The notes beneath the pieces were generated by a model, which made no database searches, was not told the origin of the DNA, and saw only the letters and a list, made by a program, of their open reading frames with translations. This document shows, piece by piece, positions 10,652-20,640 of a DNA stretch of 64,000 nt; position 1 is the first letter of the stretch; every line of letters begins with the position of its first letter. The stretch lies in NCBI GenBank assembly GCA_030789695.1, contig CM061132.1:148064597-148128596 (forward strand). Direction: 5' to 3'. Both the position numbers and the translations under genes were made by a program. Source of the stretch: Scilla litardierei (lineage: Eukaryota; Streptophyta; Magnoliopsida; Asparagales; Asparagaceae).

Positions 10652-12035
10652 GTGGATGGAAATTTGACGAGGAGCGATAAATTGATTGTCTCATTATTTT
10701 TTAGCTCCTTAGTCAAACGGCGACACGAAGGTATATCTCATTCTTTAACTTAAAGCATACCTTTATAGCAATTTTTTTTGTTCGCTTTTTTTGTGTGATT
10801 GAACTTTTTTTCTCTTGTGTGCTAGTAGTTGCATTGCTATGTGTGCATGATTTTTTTTGTTTGTGTGATTGCATCTCATGTTTGCTTTAGTACTTCATGC
10901 ATTAAAAAACTGAAAAACTGAAAATATAAAAAAAATTGGTGCTTATATGTGTATCTTTTCTCTTTGATTCATTATTAAAGTATGCATGAATGATTTTCAT
11001 ATCTATGTAGAAATTGGTGTATTATTACTTTTGCTACATGCGCATGTTCATCTTTCTAAATATTCATAGCATGTTCAATGACTGAAAATAACTTGATTTC
11101 TACACCACCTACTTCACTTCCACATGTATTATTATTGTTGCACATTTGGAGATATCGTTTATGAAGTATGGAAAGTGAATGTAGGAGGAAAACTTAACTG
11201 AAAATCTAAGGGAATATACCTTGCCATGGATAAAAATTGAGCAAAAGAAAGTGTTGTTATAAGTATTTTTTTTAAAACGAAAAGGAAGAATAATTGCTCT
11301 GTATGAAAAATGGATACAATCCGTGGCAACGGTATTACCCACGAGCATCCAACATAAGCTTTATGGGTAAACTTTAGCGTTGGTGTATTTACTCGTCAAG
11401 CAATGCCACCCCCACATCTAAGAGTCCTTACAGGCTATGTTTTGGGGTGTGGTACCTTGAACTCATTTTTAATGAGGTGGGAAAAATCAATCCTAGGTGA
11501 TAGAATGTTATTTAGAAAACGTGGATTGGTTCTGGTTGACTTTCTTAATGATTCTCCTCATGTGCTTCAATTTTAATCATCACACTTTACACGTTGGTGT
11601 TGAAGTCTTCGTGGTTTAATTTCATTGGATTTTGACTTGATTATTCTATTAGTGTATGCATGTAATTGTTGGTAATGGTTAATAATACTCTCTTTTTGCA
11701 TGATATATGATTTTGACTTCGTGGTATGACTTTTGGTGATAACAAAGGGGGAGAAAAATTTGGGAAGATTTGGTATTTACTTGGTGTGCTTGGTATTTGG
11801 CATTTGGTATCTTTGTAATGCTCGTGAAAATATGATTGTTTGATTAAGAGGGAGCATTAATGAATATTGGGGAAGCACAAAAATCGGGGGAGCATGCATA
11901 TTGTTAACTTTACACATCCATATTGTTAACTTTACACATCATTGTTTGCATGTCATTATTTATCATCGCGCCACACTTTCACACACACTATTTGGAACTT
12001 TATTGTGCAAATCTTATACCTAGTTTGTTATCATC
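10652..12035 (+). other. Non-coding interior of the TR-GAG element
   Basis: About 1.4 kb without a pol domain in any frame. It contains gataacaaagggggagaaa (11,736-11,754) and an agagggagcatt segment, both resembling the purine-rich post-pol region of SIRE-like copias. The element therefore seems to have lost pol by internal deletion and kept the 3' end. Confidence 0.6.
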
Positions 12036-12048
12036 AAAAGGGGGAGAT
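12036..12048 (+). other. Polypurine tract of the TR-GAG element
   Basis: AAAAGGGGGAGAT directly precedes the TG of the 3' LTR, the usual primer site for plus-strand DNA synthesis. Confidence 0.85.
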
Positions 12049-13923
12049 TGTTGGTAGCAACGATCTATGAACTTCGTGTTTGATGGTAACAAACGTGTGT
12101 GAACGTTTTAACGTGTGTGTTAAGTGTTTCAGGAACATCGAACGTGTGATTAATTCATGGAAAGACTTGGTCCAATGTGGAGTCAATGTGAGCTCAAGGG
12201 GATTTGACCCAATGTGAGCCCAAGGGGTTTTGACCAAGTCAAGATATCATCCTCCCCATTGCTTCATGAATTCTCCAAGTGCCGAAACAAAGGGAGTTGT
12301 GTTTTTCACAGAATTTTTAAGAGTTAATTTTTTTTGTTGATTATCCCAAAGCAAAACAACTAGGAGAAGGCCGAAAAAAAAATCTGAGAACAATCCTTAA
12401 GGTGCCGCACATTTCTGTTGGGGCTAAAAAGTTTTTGTGTATGCATTTTTTTTGGGTTGGCCGAAAAAGCCCAGGCCTTCTAATTCTTTTATAATTGCTT
12501 CTCCTTCCAAAAACAAAAACCTAAAAAAAAGAGAGTGCCGCACCCTTTTAAACCCCCAAGAGCCGGCTATATATAAATATTGTCTAGGGTTTGAGAGAAA
12601 AAAAACAGAGCCGAATTTTGGAGCCGCATCCAATATACACACCCGCGACAAAAAGTTCTGAGAGAGCCGAAATTTCGCATCATCAAAAAAACTCAAAGAG
12701 AGGACAGTTTTTAAAAGCAATGTTTTTAATTAACCTCCTGACTACATTTTTGTTGGGGTTGTGCATTCATTTTGCAGATCATCACATGGGGAAGGAGAGT
12801 GGGAAGTTTGTGCGTTAATCCCAAGCCGGCCAATGAATCTCCAGTCCAAGAGCCCATATTTTAATGTCCTTTGTGCAAAATCAAAAGAGCTGCACAAAAA
12901 TCAATTTGTTTTGAAGAGGCAGCCGAATTTTTACATGCATTGGATTTCTGAAGCCGCATGAAAAAAAAGACTATCACCAAAAATTTGAACAGGAGACAGC
13001 CTCACTTGTTTTAGGGATAATCATCAAAGAATTTTAAGAGGCGCCTCTTCAAAATATAGCTGCAGCTGAAATCTTTGATTTCCTATGTGCAAAAGGCCAC
13101 TTCATCATCTACAAGTTACAATGGTTTCAAGTTCTAAGGCCACCAATTTGCTGTTTGGTTTTGGGGACAAAATCAGAGGAAAACATTGAAGAGAAAGCTG
13201 CAAGATTTCTTTTCATCGCATGAATAAAGGTATGAGTCTTGAGTTTCTTTTAAATTAAAGGATTGATTTTCTTTTGTGTGCAGATCAGAAATTATACCAC
13301 ATATTGCCGCAACTTTTGATTGCAAAAAGGGACAGAAATTAGGGAAGAGAAGCGCAGGCAGCAAGGAATCATTGTTCACAAGGTGAGGTGCCGCAAGTTT
13401 CATCGAGAGGGGAGCCAAACTACTGAGGGGACATCAGAGACTACTACTTGTCAGATTGATCTAACCATACGCTGAACGACAGAGACGACACACCATTACT
13501 GAGCATTCCTAAAACTCTATTTATTTATCTTTGTATTGGTTGTAGCGATCTCTGTAGGGAAAACATTGCCTTTTGTGTTACTTTTTGGGGACCTGACGAC
13601 TTTGGGAGTCGTCACAGAGGGAGAGCATCTGACTAGATTGAGAGTGTAGAGCACGTGGTGTGCGTACGAGCTAGGTGAGAGTAGATTTGGGATCTTGACT
13701 CATTGTAGCTGTACTTGATTACATATCTATCTAGTAGTTGCTTTCGGGGGCTGGAGTAGGTCGTGGGGACGACCGAACCAGGGTATATCTGTGTGTACTC
13801 TGTGATTGCTATTTTATTGCCCTGTCTGTGCCTATAACTGCGTGGGGTTTCTCGTGGGTTGCACGAGAATTTTTATTAGCCTATTCACCCCCCCCCCCTC
13901 TAGGCTACAATCCAGATCCAACA
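12049..13923 (+). repeat. 3' LTR of the TR-GAG element
   Basis: 1,875 bp, ending GATCCAACA directly before TSD TCCTA. Apart from scattered substitutions and a longer C run (about 13,888-13,898) it repeats the 5' LTR. Confidence 0.95.
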
Positions 13924-15708
13924 TCCTATTCCAGTGATTGATAAGCTGTTGGACGAGCTTTACAGGGCATCGGTCTTTTCGAAGATCGATCTAAGATCGG
14001 GGTACCATCAGATATTGATGAGGCCGGAAGATGTGCCGAAGACGGCGTTTTGCACACACAAGGGATATTACGAGTTCTTGGTCATGCCTTTCGGCTTGAC
14101 CAATGCTCCCTCGACCTTTCAGGCCTTGATGAACAAGGTGTTCCAGCCAATTCTGAGGAGGTTCATCCTGGTGACGATATACTCATCTACAGCAGGACTA
14201 TGGAGGAGCACCTTGGGGCACTTGGAGTTGGCTTTTCAGGAGTTGTTGGCACATCAGCTGTATGCGAATCAGAAGAAGTGTCGGATTGGACAGAGGCAGA
14301 TAGAGTATCTAGGGCATGTTGTTTCCGAGGCAGGAGTGACGGCTGATAGATCGAAAATAAAGGCGATGCTGGACTGGCCATTGTCGACGACGCTAAGGGC
14401 ATTACGTGGCTTCCTTGGACTGACAGGGTACTATAGAAAGTTCGTGAAGGGGTATAGCACCATAGCATGGCGCCTTACCGAACAGCTGAAGAAGGACAGC
14501 TTCAAGTGGGAGAATGAGGTGACTAAGACTTTTGAGACCTTGAAGGTAGCAATGTCAACAGCACCGGTCCTAGCTCTGCCAGATTTCAGTGTATCATTTG
14601 TAGTGGAGACAGATGCGTCGGGTTATGGCTTGGGAGCGGTCTTGATGCAGGAGGGACGACCGATTACGTACTTCAGTCAGGTGTTGTCATCTAGGGCACG
14701 ACTGAAGTCAGTATATGAGAGACAGCTAATGGCAATTGTCCTGGCCATCCAGAAATGGCGTCCATATCTGTTGGGGAGAGACTTCGTAGTTAGGATGGAC
14801 CGGTGAAGTCTGAAGTATTTACTGGAGCAGCGGTTAGTGACGAAGGAGCATCAGCGATGGTTATCCAAGTTAATACGATACAGTTTTGACATTGAGTACG
14901 GACCGGGTTTGGATAACAAGGCGGCAGATGCGTTGTCTCGCAGAGGAAAGGGGGCTAGTTTGAGGGCTCTTTCCTTACCTATGTGGATGGATTGGGAGCC
15001 GATGCTACAGGAGGCAGAGTCAGATCCAGAGTTGAGACAGATCCAAGAGATGCTGCAGGGAGGAGGAGAAGGACAGAAGGGATACTCATTGGAGGGACGG
15101 CGGTTGTTGTACGAAGGGAGGTTGATGTTGACGAGGACGTCGACTTTCATACCGACACTGTTTCAGGAGTTCCATGGCACAGCGGTGGGGGGCCATTCGG
15201 GCGTGCAGCACACGTACATGAGGATGGCCAGGGAGGTATTTTGACCGGGATGCGGAAGATGGTAGCTTGTTTGGTAGCTACTTGTGACATTTGCCAACGC
15301 CACAAATACATGGTCATGGCACCAGCAAGGTTGTTATAGCCTTTGGCCTTGCCAGAGAGGGTTTGGGAGGAGGTTACGATGGACTTCATAATAGGCTGCC
15401 ACGGTCAGAGGGTTACACTGTGATTTTCGTAGTGGTGGATAGGCTTAGTAAGTATGCTCACTTGATTCCGTTGAAGCATCCTTACACAGCCGTATCTGTG
15501 GCAACCGCTTTTATTCGGGAGGTGGTTAGACTGCATGGTGTACCTGACGCTATAGTGTCTGACAGAGACAAAGTCTTCAAAAGCGGTTTCTGGAAGGAGT
15601 TATTTCGGGTGCAGTGGACTATACTCAAGAGGAGCACCGCCTACCACCCCCAGACGGACGGTCAGACGGACGTGGTGAAGCGTAGCATAGATACGTATCT
15701 GCATTGTT
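13924..15708 (+). pseudogene. Ty3/gypsy pol fragment: RT, RNase H, integrase, decayed
   Basis: RT resumes with PVIDKLLDELYRASVFSKID and MPFGLTNAPSTFQALMN. The catalytic YVDD region (near 14,170) is lost by a short deletion plus a compensating 1-bp insertion about 45 bp downstream; the DDILIYSR part survives only in another frame. RNase H follows (VVETDASGYGLGAVLMQEGR, and a stop at 14,804-14,806), then NKAADALSR. The integrase zinc-binding part ([12 protein letters not shown]) and core ([27 protein letters not shown]) are in shifted frames. In [14 protein letters not shown] the usual catalytic Glu is Asp. The coding sequence stops at 15,706-15,708, without the integrase C-terminus or any chromodomain. 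Confidence 0.9.
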
Positions 15709-16504
15709 AGACGTTTAAACAAGTGTACTAGTATGTCACTCTAATTTTAGAATCTCGAAACCCGTAAGTCACTCTAATTCTAGATTTAGAAGTTTAAACA
15801 ATTGTACTAGTATGAACTATATGGTAACGCATTAACATAGCCTAGAGATAACTATCATCCTGATGGAAAATTAATATCGACTTGGACATACACCTCGCCA
15901 ACTTAGAGACTTAATTAAATAGGAAACTACTCAATTGCCTATTAAGTATGATTACGCATATCATAATTACGAAAGTTACGACACATGTAACGCATAACTA
16001 TATCAATGGAGCAAAAGTTGATAATCGACGTTCTTAAGGTATCCTCGAGCCAGTGTCTAGGATCGTTTAGTGTCAAAGGCTGGATCACATTAGTAGGGCT
16101 CACCCTAACTAGGGATAATGATCCTATCTGGCCAAACCTGACTGGCTGGGTTCGCCTATATCAAACTAGAATTCCAATTATCATCGAATACAAACATTGA
16201 TTATATGTATCCTGAATCCAGTTTTTTGTAACTTAGATTCTGTTGGTAGGTTAATATAAATTGCTACATACTTTTAGTAAGTTAGATGTTTAATTGAGTT
16301 ACTTCGACTCTTTACATGCATCTCTCTACTATACTCATCGCATATAAACCCATAATCACGATATTATCACAGTTGTCACGTTCACCATGCTTTTATGTTT
16401 TTATATTTGTCACTGGAAATCTATACATGAAATATCGTTACACTTATTACATGTTGCCCACGTCACATCACCTGCTACATGTCATTCATTACTCAATGCA
16501 TGCT

Positions 16505-16612
16505 ATTGGAATATCATATGGAACATCCTGTGGAATATCATGTAGAATACCGTATGGAATATTATGTGGAATATCATATGGAATATTGTGTAGAATCTCC
16601 TGTTGGAATATC
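16505..16612 (+). repeat. 15-bp minisatellite (tatggaatatcatgt-type)
   Basis: About seven imperfect units of (t)atggaatatcatgt occur in a row. In one frame they read as a 5-residue repeat of the form EYHME/EYHVE. It lies inside the LTR, so coding use is unlikely. Confidence 0.75.
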
Positions 16613-17160
16613 GTGTTTGAAACATATACTTGATACACTTGACACTTCACTAGGGTTTAGGGTAACTTATTGTAGTGTGTGTGTGTGTGACTGGAGTAAC
16701 CTCTTACATCGCGTCCCGTTTTAAAAGTATATTTTCTCGTCCCGTTTCAAAAGTGTATGTAGCCGCACAGGATTAGCTCCATGTGACAAAAGAGGTGGTC
16801 TCATGGTTCCTTACTGCACTCTCCTACGTGAGTCACGATAGATTCTAGTTAGTACAACAATAACCATTTAATTATATGCTCGTCTTGTTTTGTACTTTGC
16901 ATGTTTACTATTGTTACAGTCCATGCATGCTTGTCTTACTATTGCTACCATAGTTGTTGCTCTCGTACGTTTCTTATCGCACTGATACAGTCGCCTTTAT
17001 TTTACTTATAGCATTAGCATGCATGTGTGCTTCTAATTTACTTGTCGCGCTTGCATGATCATCTTCAGTTACTTCACATAACCTATCATATGCTTGTGTT
17101 CCGCTTTTATTACTATTTCTAAAATTGTTGTGACTTCCCTACGGTTCCATCTTCGTGGCA

Positions 17161-17241
17161 TCATCAGACGACAGGCAGGTTGGTGAAGATGCTCCTGAGT
17201 TCGAGGAGTCTGAGTTCGACACAGAGACAGCAGATTTATAG
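17161..17241 (+). other. Short acidic exon-like frame in the LTR
   Basis: After a catcatcag acceptor-like site the frame reads SSDDRQVGEDAPEFEESEFD and stops TAG at 17,239-17,241. A matching acidic frame occupies the same relative place in the solo LTR (56,469-56,579), at nearly the same distance from GGACGCT (114 and 110 bp). Whether it is translated is unknown. Confidence 0.45.
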
Positions 17242-17473
17242 ACTTGGAGATGTGTGTGTGTTATATTCTTATATGTATTTCCATTCTGCTCTACCTTTCA
17301 TGTATCCATGTGTGAGTTGTTGGAGTGAGTTGTATAACTTGAATTGTAATAACTGGACGCTATTTGAATATTTTGTACATCTCTGCATCGTATTTTATGT
17401 TGTTTTCACTGGTTAACTGCAGGACTTGCAAACATATCAAATAGTCATAGCCCCCAAAGAGCATGTCGTTACA

Positions 17474-17930
17474 AGCCGAGTCAAGAGTGAGCTGTGCGAA
17501 TGAAGCTGTTAAAGAAGCAAAGGCTGAAACTCAAAGATTGAAGGAAAGATAATTGGACAAAGAGAATGAGTTACAAGGTATCGGCCAAGAAAATGTTGAA
17601 CTCAGGATCAGAGAAGCTGCATCCACCTAAAAAGTGAGCAAGTTATCTGCATTTCTTGTTGAAGCCACATACAAGAAGTTCGAGGAGAATGGCGAGTTGG
17701 AACTTGGTTTGTATGAGGCAGTTGCCGGTTGTTGGTCGGCTGTGATGGGATCCGATGGGTCCCCCTCTCCGGAGGAAAAGGATCTGTATGAGATGTGTGC
17801 AGCCATGCTCGAAATAAAGGCCAAAGTGATGCCGCTCCATTTCGGCATAGCATCGAACAGTTGGTAGGCGGGCTTGAAGATGAAGAAGTTGAAGTTGTGG
17901 AAGAGAAAACTTGGTTGTGCCTCCGTTGTT
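17474..17930 (+). pseudogene. 3' part of the split coiled-coil coding sequence
   Basis: This continues the frame cut at 334: ESRVSCANEAVKEAKAETQR, then a TAA, then LDKENELQGIGQENVELRIR and another stop. ATYKKFEENGELELGLYEAV follows, and after a frameshift near 17,835 comes EQLVGGLEDEEVEVVEEKT. The helical Glu/Lys/Leu pattern fits a coiled coil with an acidic C-terminus. Two in-frame stops and a frameshift make it non-functional. No family was recognised; it resembles the coiled-coil tails of plant retrotransposon gag-like proteins, but weakly. Confidence 0.5.
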
Positions 17931-17937
17931 GATGCTG

Positions 17938-18246
17938 CTAGTACAAGCTCAGCCGTAGCAAGAATATCGAGGGGCCTCCGACAGGGAATCTGGCGGTAGA
18001 GGCAAAGGAAGAATCTCCGTAGCTGAGGGGTCTGTCGTCACAAAAGGCAGCGTAGGCGTCCGGCATGGAGAAGATGTGGTTGAAGAAGTCGTCGTTCATC
18101 CCATCAAGCAGAGAATTCGATTGTGTCTTGGCACCACAGATGAGATGGACAGCATCGGCTTGGGCCTGGAATCGGGTAGGCAAGTAATCGACGTTCTGCA
18201 TCCATTCCGAGTTGTCGAGACAAATCATCGTTGCCTCGAGAACCAT
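17938..18246 (-). pseudogene. RPN10: Chimeric fragment: RPN10 (26S proteasome) first exon joined to an unknown sequence
   Basis: From the ATG at 18,246 the first 44 codons ([20 protein letters not shown], ... [17 protein letters not shown]) match the N-terminus of plant RPN10, the proteasome ubiquitin receptor whose VWA domain starts this way. Homology stops after TQSN (18,115), which fits an exon boundary. The frame then continues with [20 protein letters not shown] and [20 protein letters not shown] to a stop at 17,938. That second part is not RPN10. Its [11 protein letters not shown] pattern weakly recalls the acidic N-terminal motif of some bHLH factors (low confidence). The next RPN10 coding part lies nearby on the opposite strand. 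Confidence 0.8.
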
Positions 18247-18290
18247 GGCAATTGAGATAGATACATGCAGCAAATTGAAAGAGACTTGTG

Positions 18291-18489
18291 GGGGTTTGGG
18301 TCTTGGTCACTCCCATCAGCGCTCTTGGAAAGATCTTAGCTTGCATGCATGGCTTAGAAATTAGTGGTGAGATGAACCTCACTGCAGGGATACATGTTGC
18401 CCTGTTTGGCTCTAAAACATAGACAAAATAAGAATAAACAACATCGGATTAAAGTTGTTGCTGGAAGTCCATTCAAATACAATAAGTTG
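18291..18489 (+). pseudogene. RPN10: RPN10 VWA-domain fragment, opposite strand to its first exon
   Basis: The frame reads [20 protein letters not shown] and GLEISGEMNLTAGI. After a frameshift near 18,395 it continues LALKHRQNKNKQHRIKVVAG and SPFKYNK, ending TGA. This is the RPN10 segment after the first exon (GVRVL...ACMHGLE...NLTA...LALKHRQNKNQ...VFAGSP). It is on the plus strand, whereas the first exon 45 bp to the left is on the minus strand, so the gene copy is rearranged. No introns interrupt this piece. Confidence 0.8.
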
Positions 18490-18566
18490 TATTGATGAAA
18501 AAGCCTCCCCCAGAGGGGGAGATGGAGAATTTGAACAGAAGAATGGTTTGGATCAGAAGAGCCTTG

Positions 18567-18578
18567 GCTATGATACCA
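18567..18578 (-). other. Primer-binding site of a minus-strand LTR element
   Basis: On the minus strand the sequence is TGGTATCATAGC, one mismatch from the initiator-Met complement. It sits directly after the ...ATTTGACA end of the LTR at 18,579-18,798. Confidence 0.65.
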
Positions 18579-18798
18579 TGTCAAATAGGATGAAGAAAGA
18601 TCGTATTCATTACTTGATGATAGTTACATTGACTAATTTCTCATATATATATATAGAGTACATACAACATCATTGGGCACAAGAACACAAGAGTCACTCC
18701 CACAAGAACATAAGGGACATGACACAAGACCCAAAGAAATGCAAGATCCAAAGAGACACAATACAAGTTCTTATATAGAGACATCATTAATCTTAACA
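18579..18798 (-). repeat. Short 5' LTR of a copia-like element, minus strand
   Basis: 220 bp that on the minus strand start TGTTAAGATT and end TATTTGACA, followed by a primer-binding site. A second LTR was not found to the left, so the element is truncated. Its interior, read leftwards, runs straight into the RPN10 fragments, suggesting these were carried inside the element. Confidence 0.65.
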
Positions 18799-19430
18799 GC
18801 CTCACTCAAAGTCAATTGGTACATAAGACTCCTAATGATAATTTAAACACTAAAGAAATAATTGAGAAGATTTATATACTATATGAAAATGCTAGGGATG
18901 CCGATCAGGATTTATTTAAGCTTAGCGGTCGATTGAACGTCATATGTGTTTATCTACACCTAGGAATGAAAAAGATTGATGGTGAACCAATATTTTATCT
19001 ACCTATATTAAGATAATAGCAACAAATAATTTCACATAATGATTAACAAGGGTATTTGTGTTAACTTAATCGTTAAGCTAGTTTTGGAGAAGAGGGGACT
19101 CAAAATTGAACATCACTCGCAGTCGTACAACTTTACATGGGTGGAAACAACCTCATAATTTAGCCATTGTTGTATAATGCACATCTAGTTCGTTAGTTAT
19201 TGGATCGCATATTTTATCAATGGGTATGACACATATTTTGCTAGGTAAGCTTTAACAGTATGACTTTTATGTTTCACATTCAGAAAGATTAAACACATAA
19301 GAGTTCATGCTCAATAACAAAATATTATGGTTACTCCTTACCAACTAAAGAGTATCACGAAGAACAAAACTAATAAGTCGGATAAAATTAAATCCAAACA
19401 AAAACCATGGCACTTAGAAATTCAAGGTAC
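18799..19430. other. No recognisable gene
   Basis: A 66-codon frame at 18,816-19,016 (DQDLFKLSGRLNVICVYLHL) has no recognised relatives. The rest is AT-rich and I see no structure in it. Confidence 0.3.
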
Positions 19431-19655
19431 TCGGTGTTTTACAAAGCCATGCCTAAGTCTAGACAAGCGCTTAGTCATAGGCAGCCCATTGGCTACTCGC
19501 TTCTAACACACGTGGCCGGTCAGCCGCATAGCGAAAATTAGGTGGGTGCATAGCCCGCTTAAGCGTCCTATATGCCTGAGTCATTAAGGCGGCCTACTTA
19601 AGCAATCGACTTTTAAATGAGTAGGTTTAGGCCCACCTTAAGCAATCTAAAACAT
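19431..19655. repeat. Possible decayed MITE with AAGCGCTTAG-type repeats
   Basis: The left edge ggtgttttacaaagcc and the complement of the right edge atgttttagattgc are similar, and the interior is rich in aagcgc/ggcgg words like the hAT MITE at 39,399-39,880. No clear target-site duplication was found. Confidence 0.35.
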
Positions 19656-20640
19656 GATTAGTTAAGAGACTTTAAGACTTTAAAATCCCTCATCTAACCC
19701 TAGGTTAAAAGAACTGAATCTAACATTTCTCACCACGGAGATGATAACGATGTAGACAACAGTAACAGAGCAATTCTTCTCTTCTTGTTTCTTCTTGTTT
19801 ATTCTGTTTCTTTTTCTTCCTTTCCCTTGGTTTTTTCTTCGTCTCCTCTCCCTTCTCCTTCTATGTTGTATTTCTAATGCGGCAATTGCGGCTGACACTC
19901 CTCCTTCCATCATCAATTTACGATAACGACGGCAATCACCATCACACCTTATTTCCTCCTCCTCTTCCCTCCTCCTCTTCTCACTCATCTCCAATTTGTT
20001 GGACTTTAAACGAGAAAGACCGCTTCGCCTTGAGGCCAAGCAAGATTTTGGCCCGTGACCAAGCTAGGTCACTCCCAAGAAAGGTTGGGCGGGTAGGGTT
20101 TCGGTTTGGGATTTGTGCGTCTATATGAACTGTATGACGTAGATCCAATTATCCTGATTTTTTTCTTCTTAGGCAAGAAATTATAGGCCGAGGAAAGCTT
20201 ATTTGGCTCTTTCTATACATAAAATGCTCCCCCCATTCCCTTTGAATGTTACTGCTACGTTGTGAATCCACATCTAACATTGCATTACTTAGGGACATCA
20301 TCGTGATCGTAAAGTAACAATGTCAAGAAAATGAGCACCTACAAACTAGTTGAAGATCTCTAGCACAAAGATACATGATTCACTTGTTTCCGTATGTAAT
20401 TATAGATCCAAGTTAGGCTTAAAAGATTTTGATATTTACATGTTGGATCTATTTGTCGTGTATCCTATTATCATAATTTACTCCTTTTAACAAAATTACA
20501 TGAAGTGCATGTTGCATGTAAGTGAAAGAAATTACAATGTTGAAATTTGATGAAATAGGAAAAGGCCACAAACTTTAGACCGTGTATTTGAAAATGAAAA
20601 AAGTAATTGATATGTAAAACTAATAATCATATGCTGCTAA
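19656..20640. other. No gene supported
   Basis: The minus-strand frame 19,680-20,039 is Arg/Glu-rich (REEEEEIRCDGD) because of a CT-rich stretch (19,770-19,990), not because of a known family. The remainder is AT-rich and featureless to me. Confidence 0.35.

Larger units (their letters stand above)
6874..13923 (+). mobile_element. TR-GAG-type non-autonomous Ty1/copia element, TSD TCCTA
   Basis: Two long LTRs (6,874-8,746 and 12,049-13,923) begin TGTTGGTAGC and end GATCCAACA, flanked by identical 5-bp duplications TCCTA (6,869-6,873 and 13,924-13,928). A primer-binding site follows the 5' LTR and a purine tract precedes the 3' LTR. The interior encodes only a copia-type Gag; I find no protease, integrase, reverse transcriptase or RNase H in any frame. 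That matches the TR-GAG class (terminal-repeat elements carrying only GAG). It must borrow enzymes from a related autonomous element. The near identity of the LTRs indicates a recent insertion into the already resident gypsy pol. Confidence 0.93.
335..17473 (+). mobile_element. Outer Ty3/gypsy-type insertion with nested elements, TSD AGCCG
   Basis: The left end is TGTAACGAC (335-343) and the right end is GTCGTTACA (17,465-17,473), a perfect 9-bp inversion. Both ends are flanked by the same 5 bp, AGCCG (330-334 and 17,474-17,478), and the disrupted reading frame rejoins across it. Inside lie the left tip of an LTR, a PMD/MULE element, a decayed gypsy pol interrupted by a copia TR-GAG element, and about 1.76 kb of right LTR end. 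Two readings fit: a full LTR element whose gag and LTR inner parts were deleted, or a solo LTR that later received the other elements. The boundaries are strong; the internal history is inference. Confidence 0.8.
15709..17473 (+). repeat. Right part of the outer Tekay/Del-like LTR
   Basis: It ends GTCGTTACA before TSD AGCCG. It shares with the solo LTR at 53,853-56,891 the order splice-like acceptor, short acidic reading frame with stop, about 110 bp, GGACGCT (17,355), then the LTR end. A roughly 78-bp local duplication (gtttaaacaa/tgtactagtatg) lies at 15,713-15,815. The junction with integrase at 15,708/15,709 is abrupt. Confidence 0.65.

Noticed and set aside
12437..12818. Small ORFs in the TR-GAG 3' LTR, and their twins in the 5' LTR, as genes
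   Set aside because: They lie wholly in LTR sequence, differ between the two LTR copies and lack recognisable domains.
18104..18382. 92-codon minus-strand ORF overlapping the RPN10 pieces
   Set aside because: Shadow frame of the two RPN10 fragments; composition is not protein-like.
19680..20039. Arg/Glu-rich minus-strand ORF as a nuclear protein
   Set aside because: Caused by a CT-rich tract; no start context, introns or family match.
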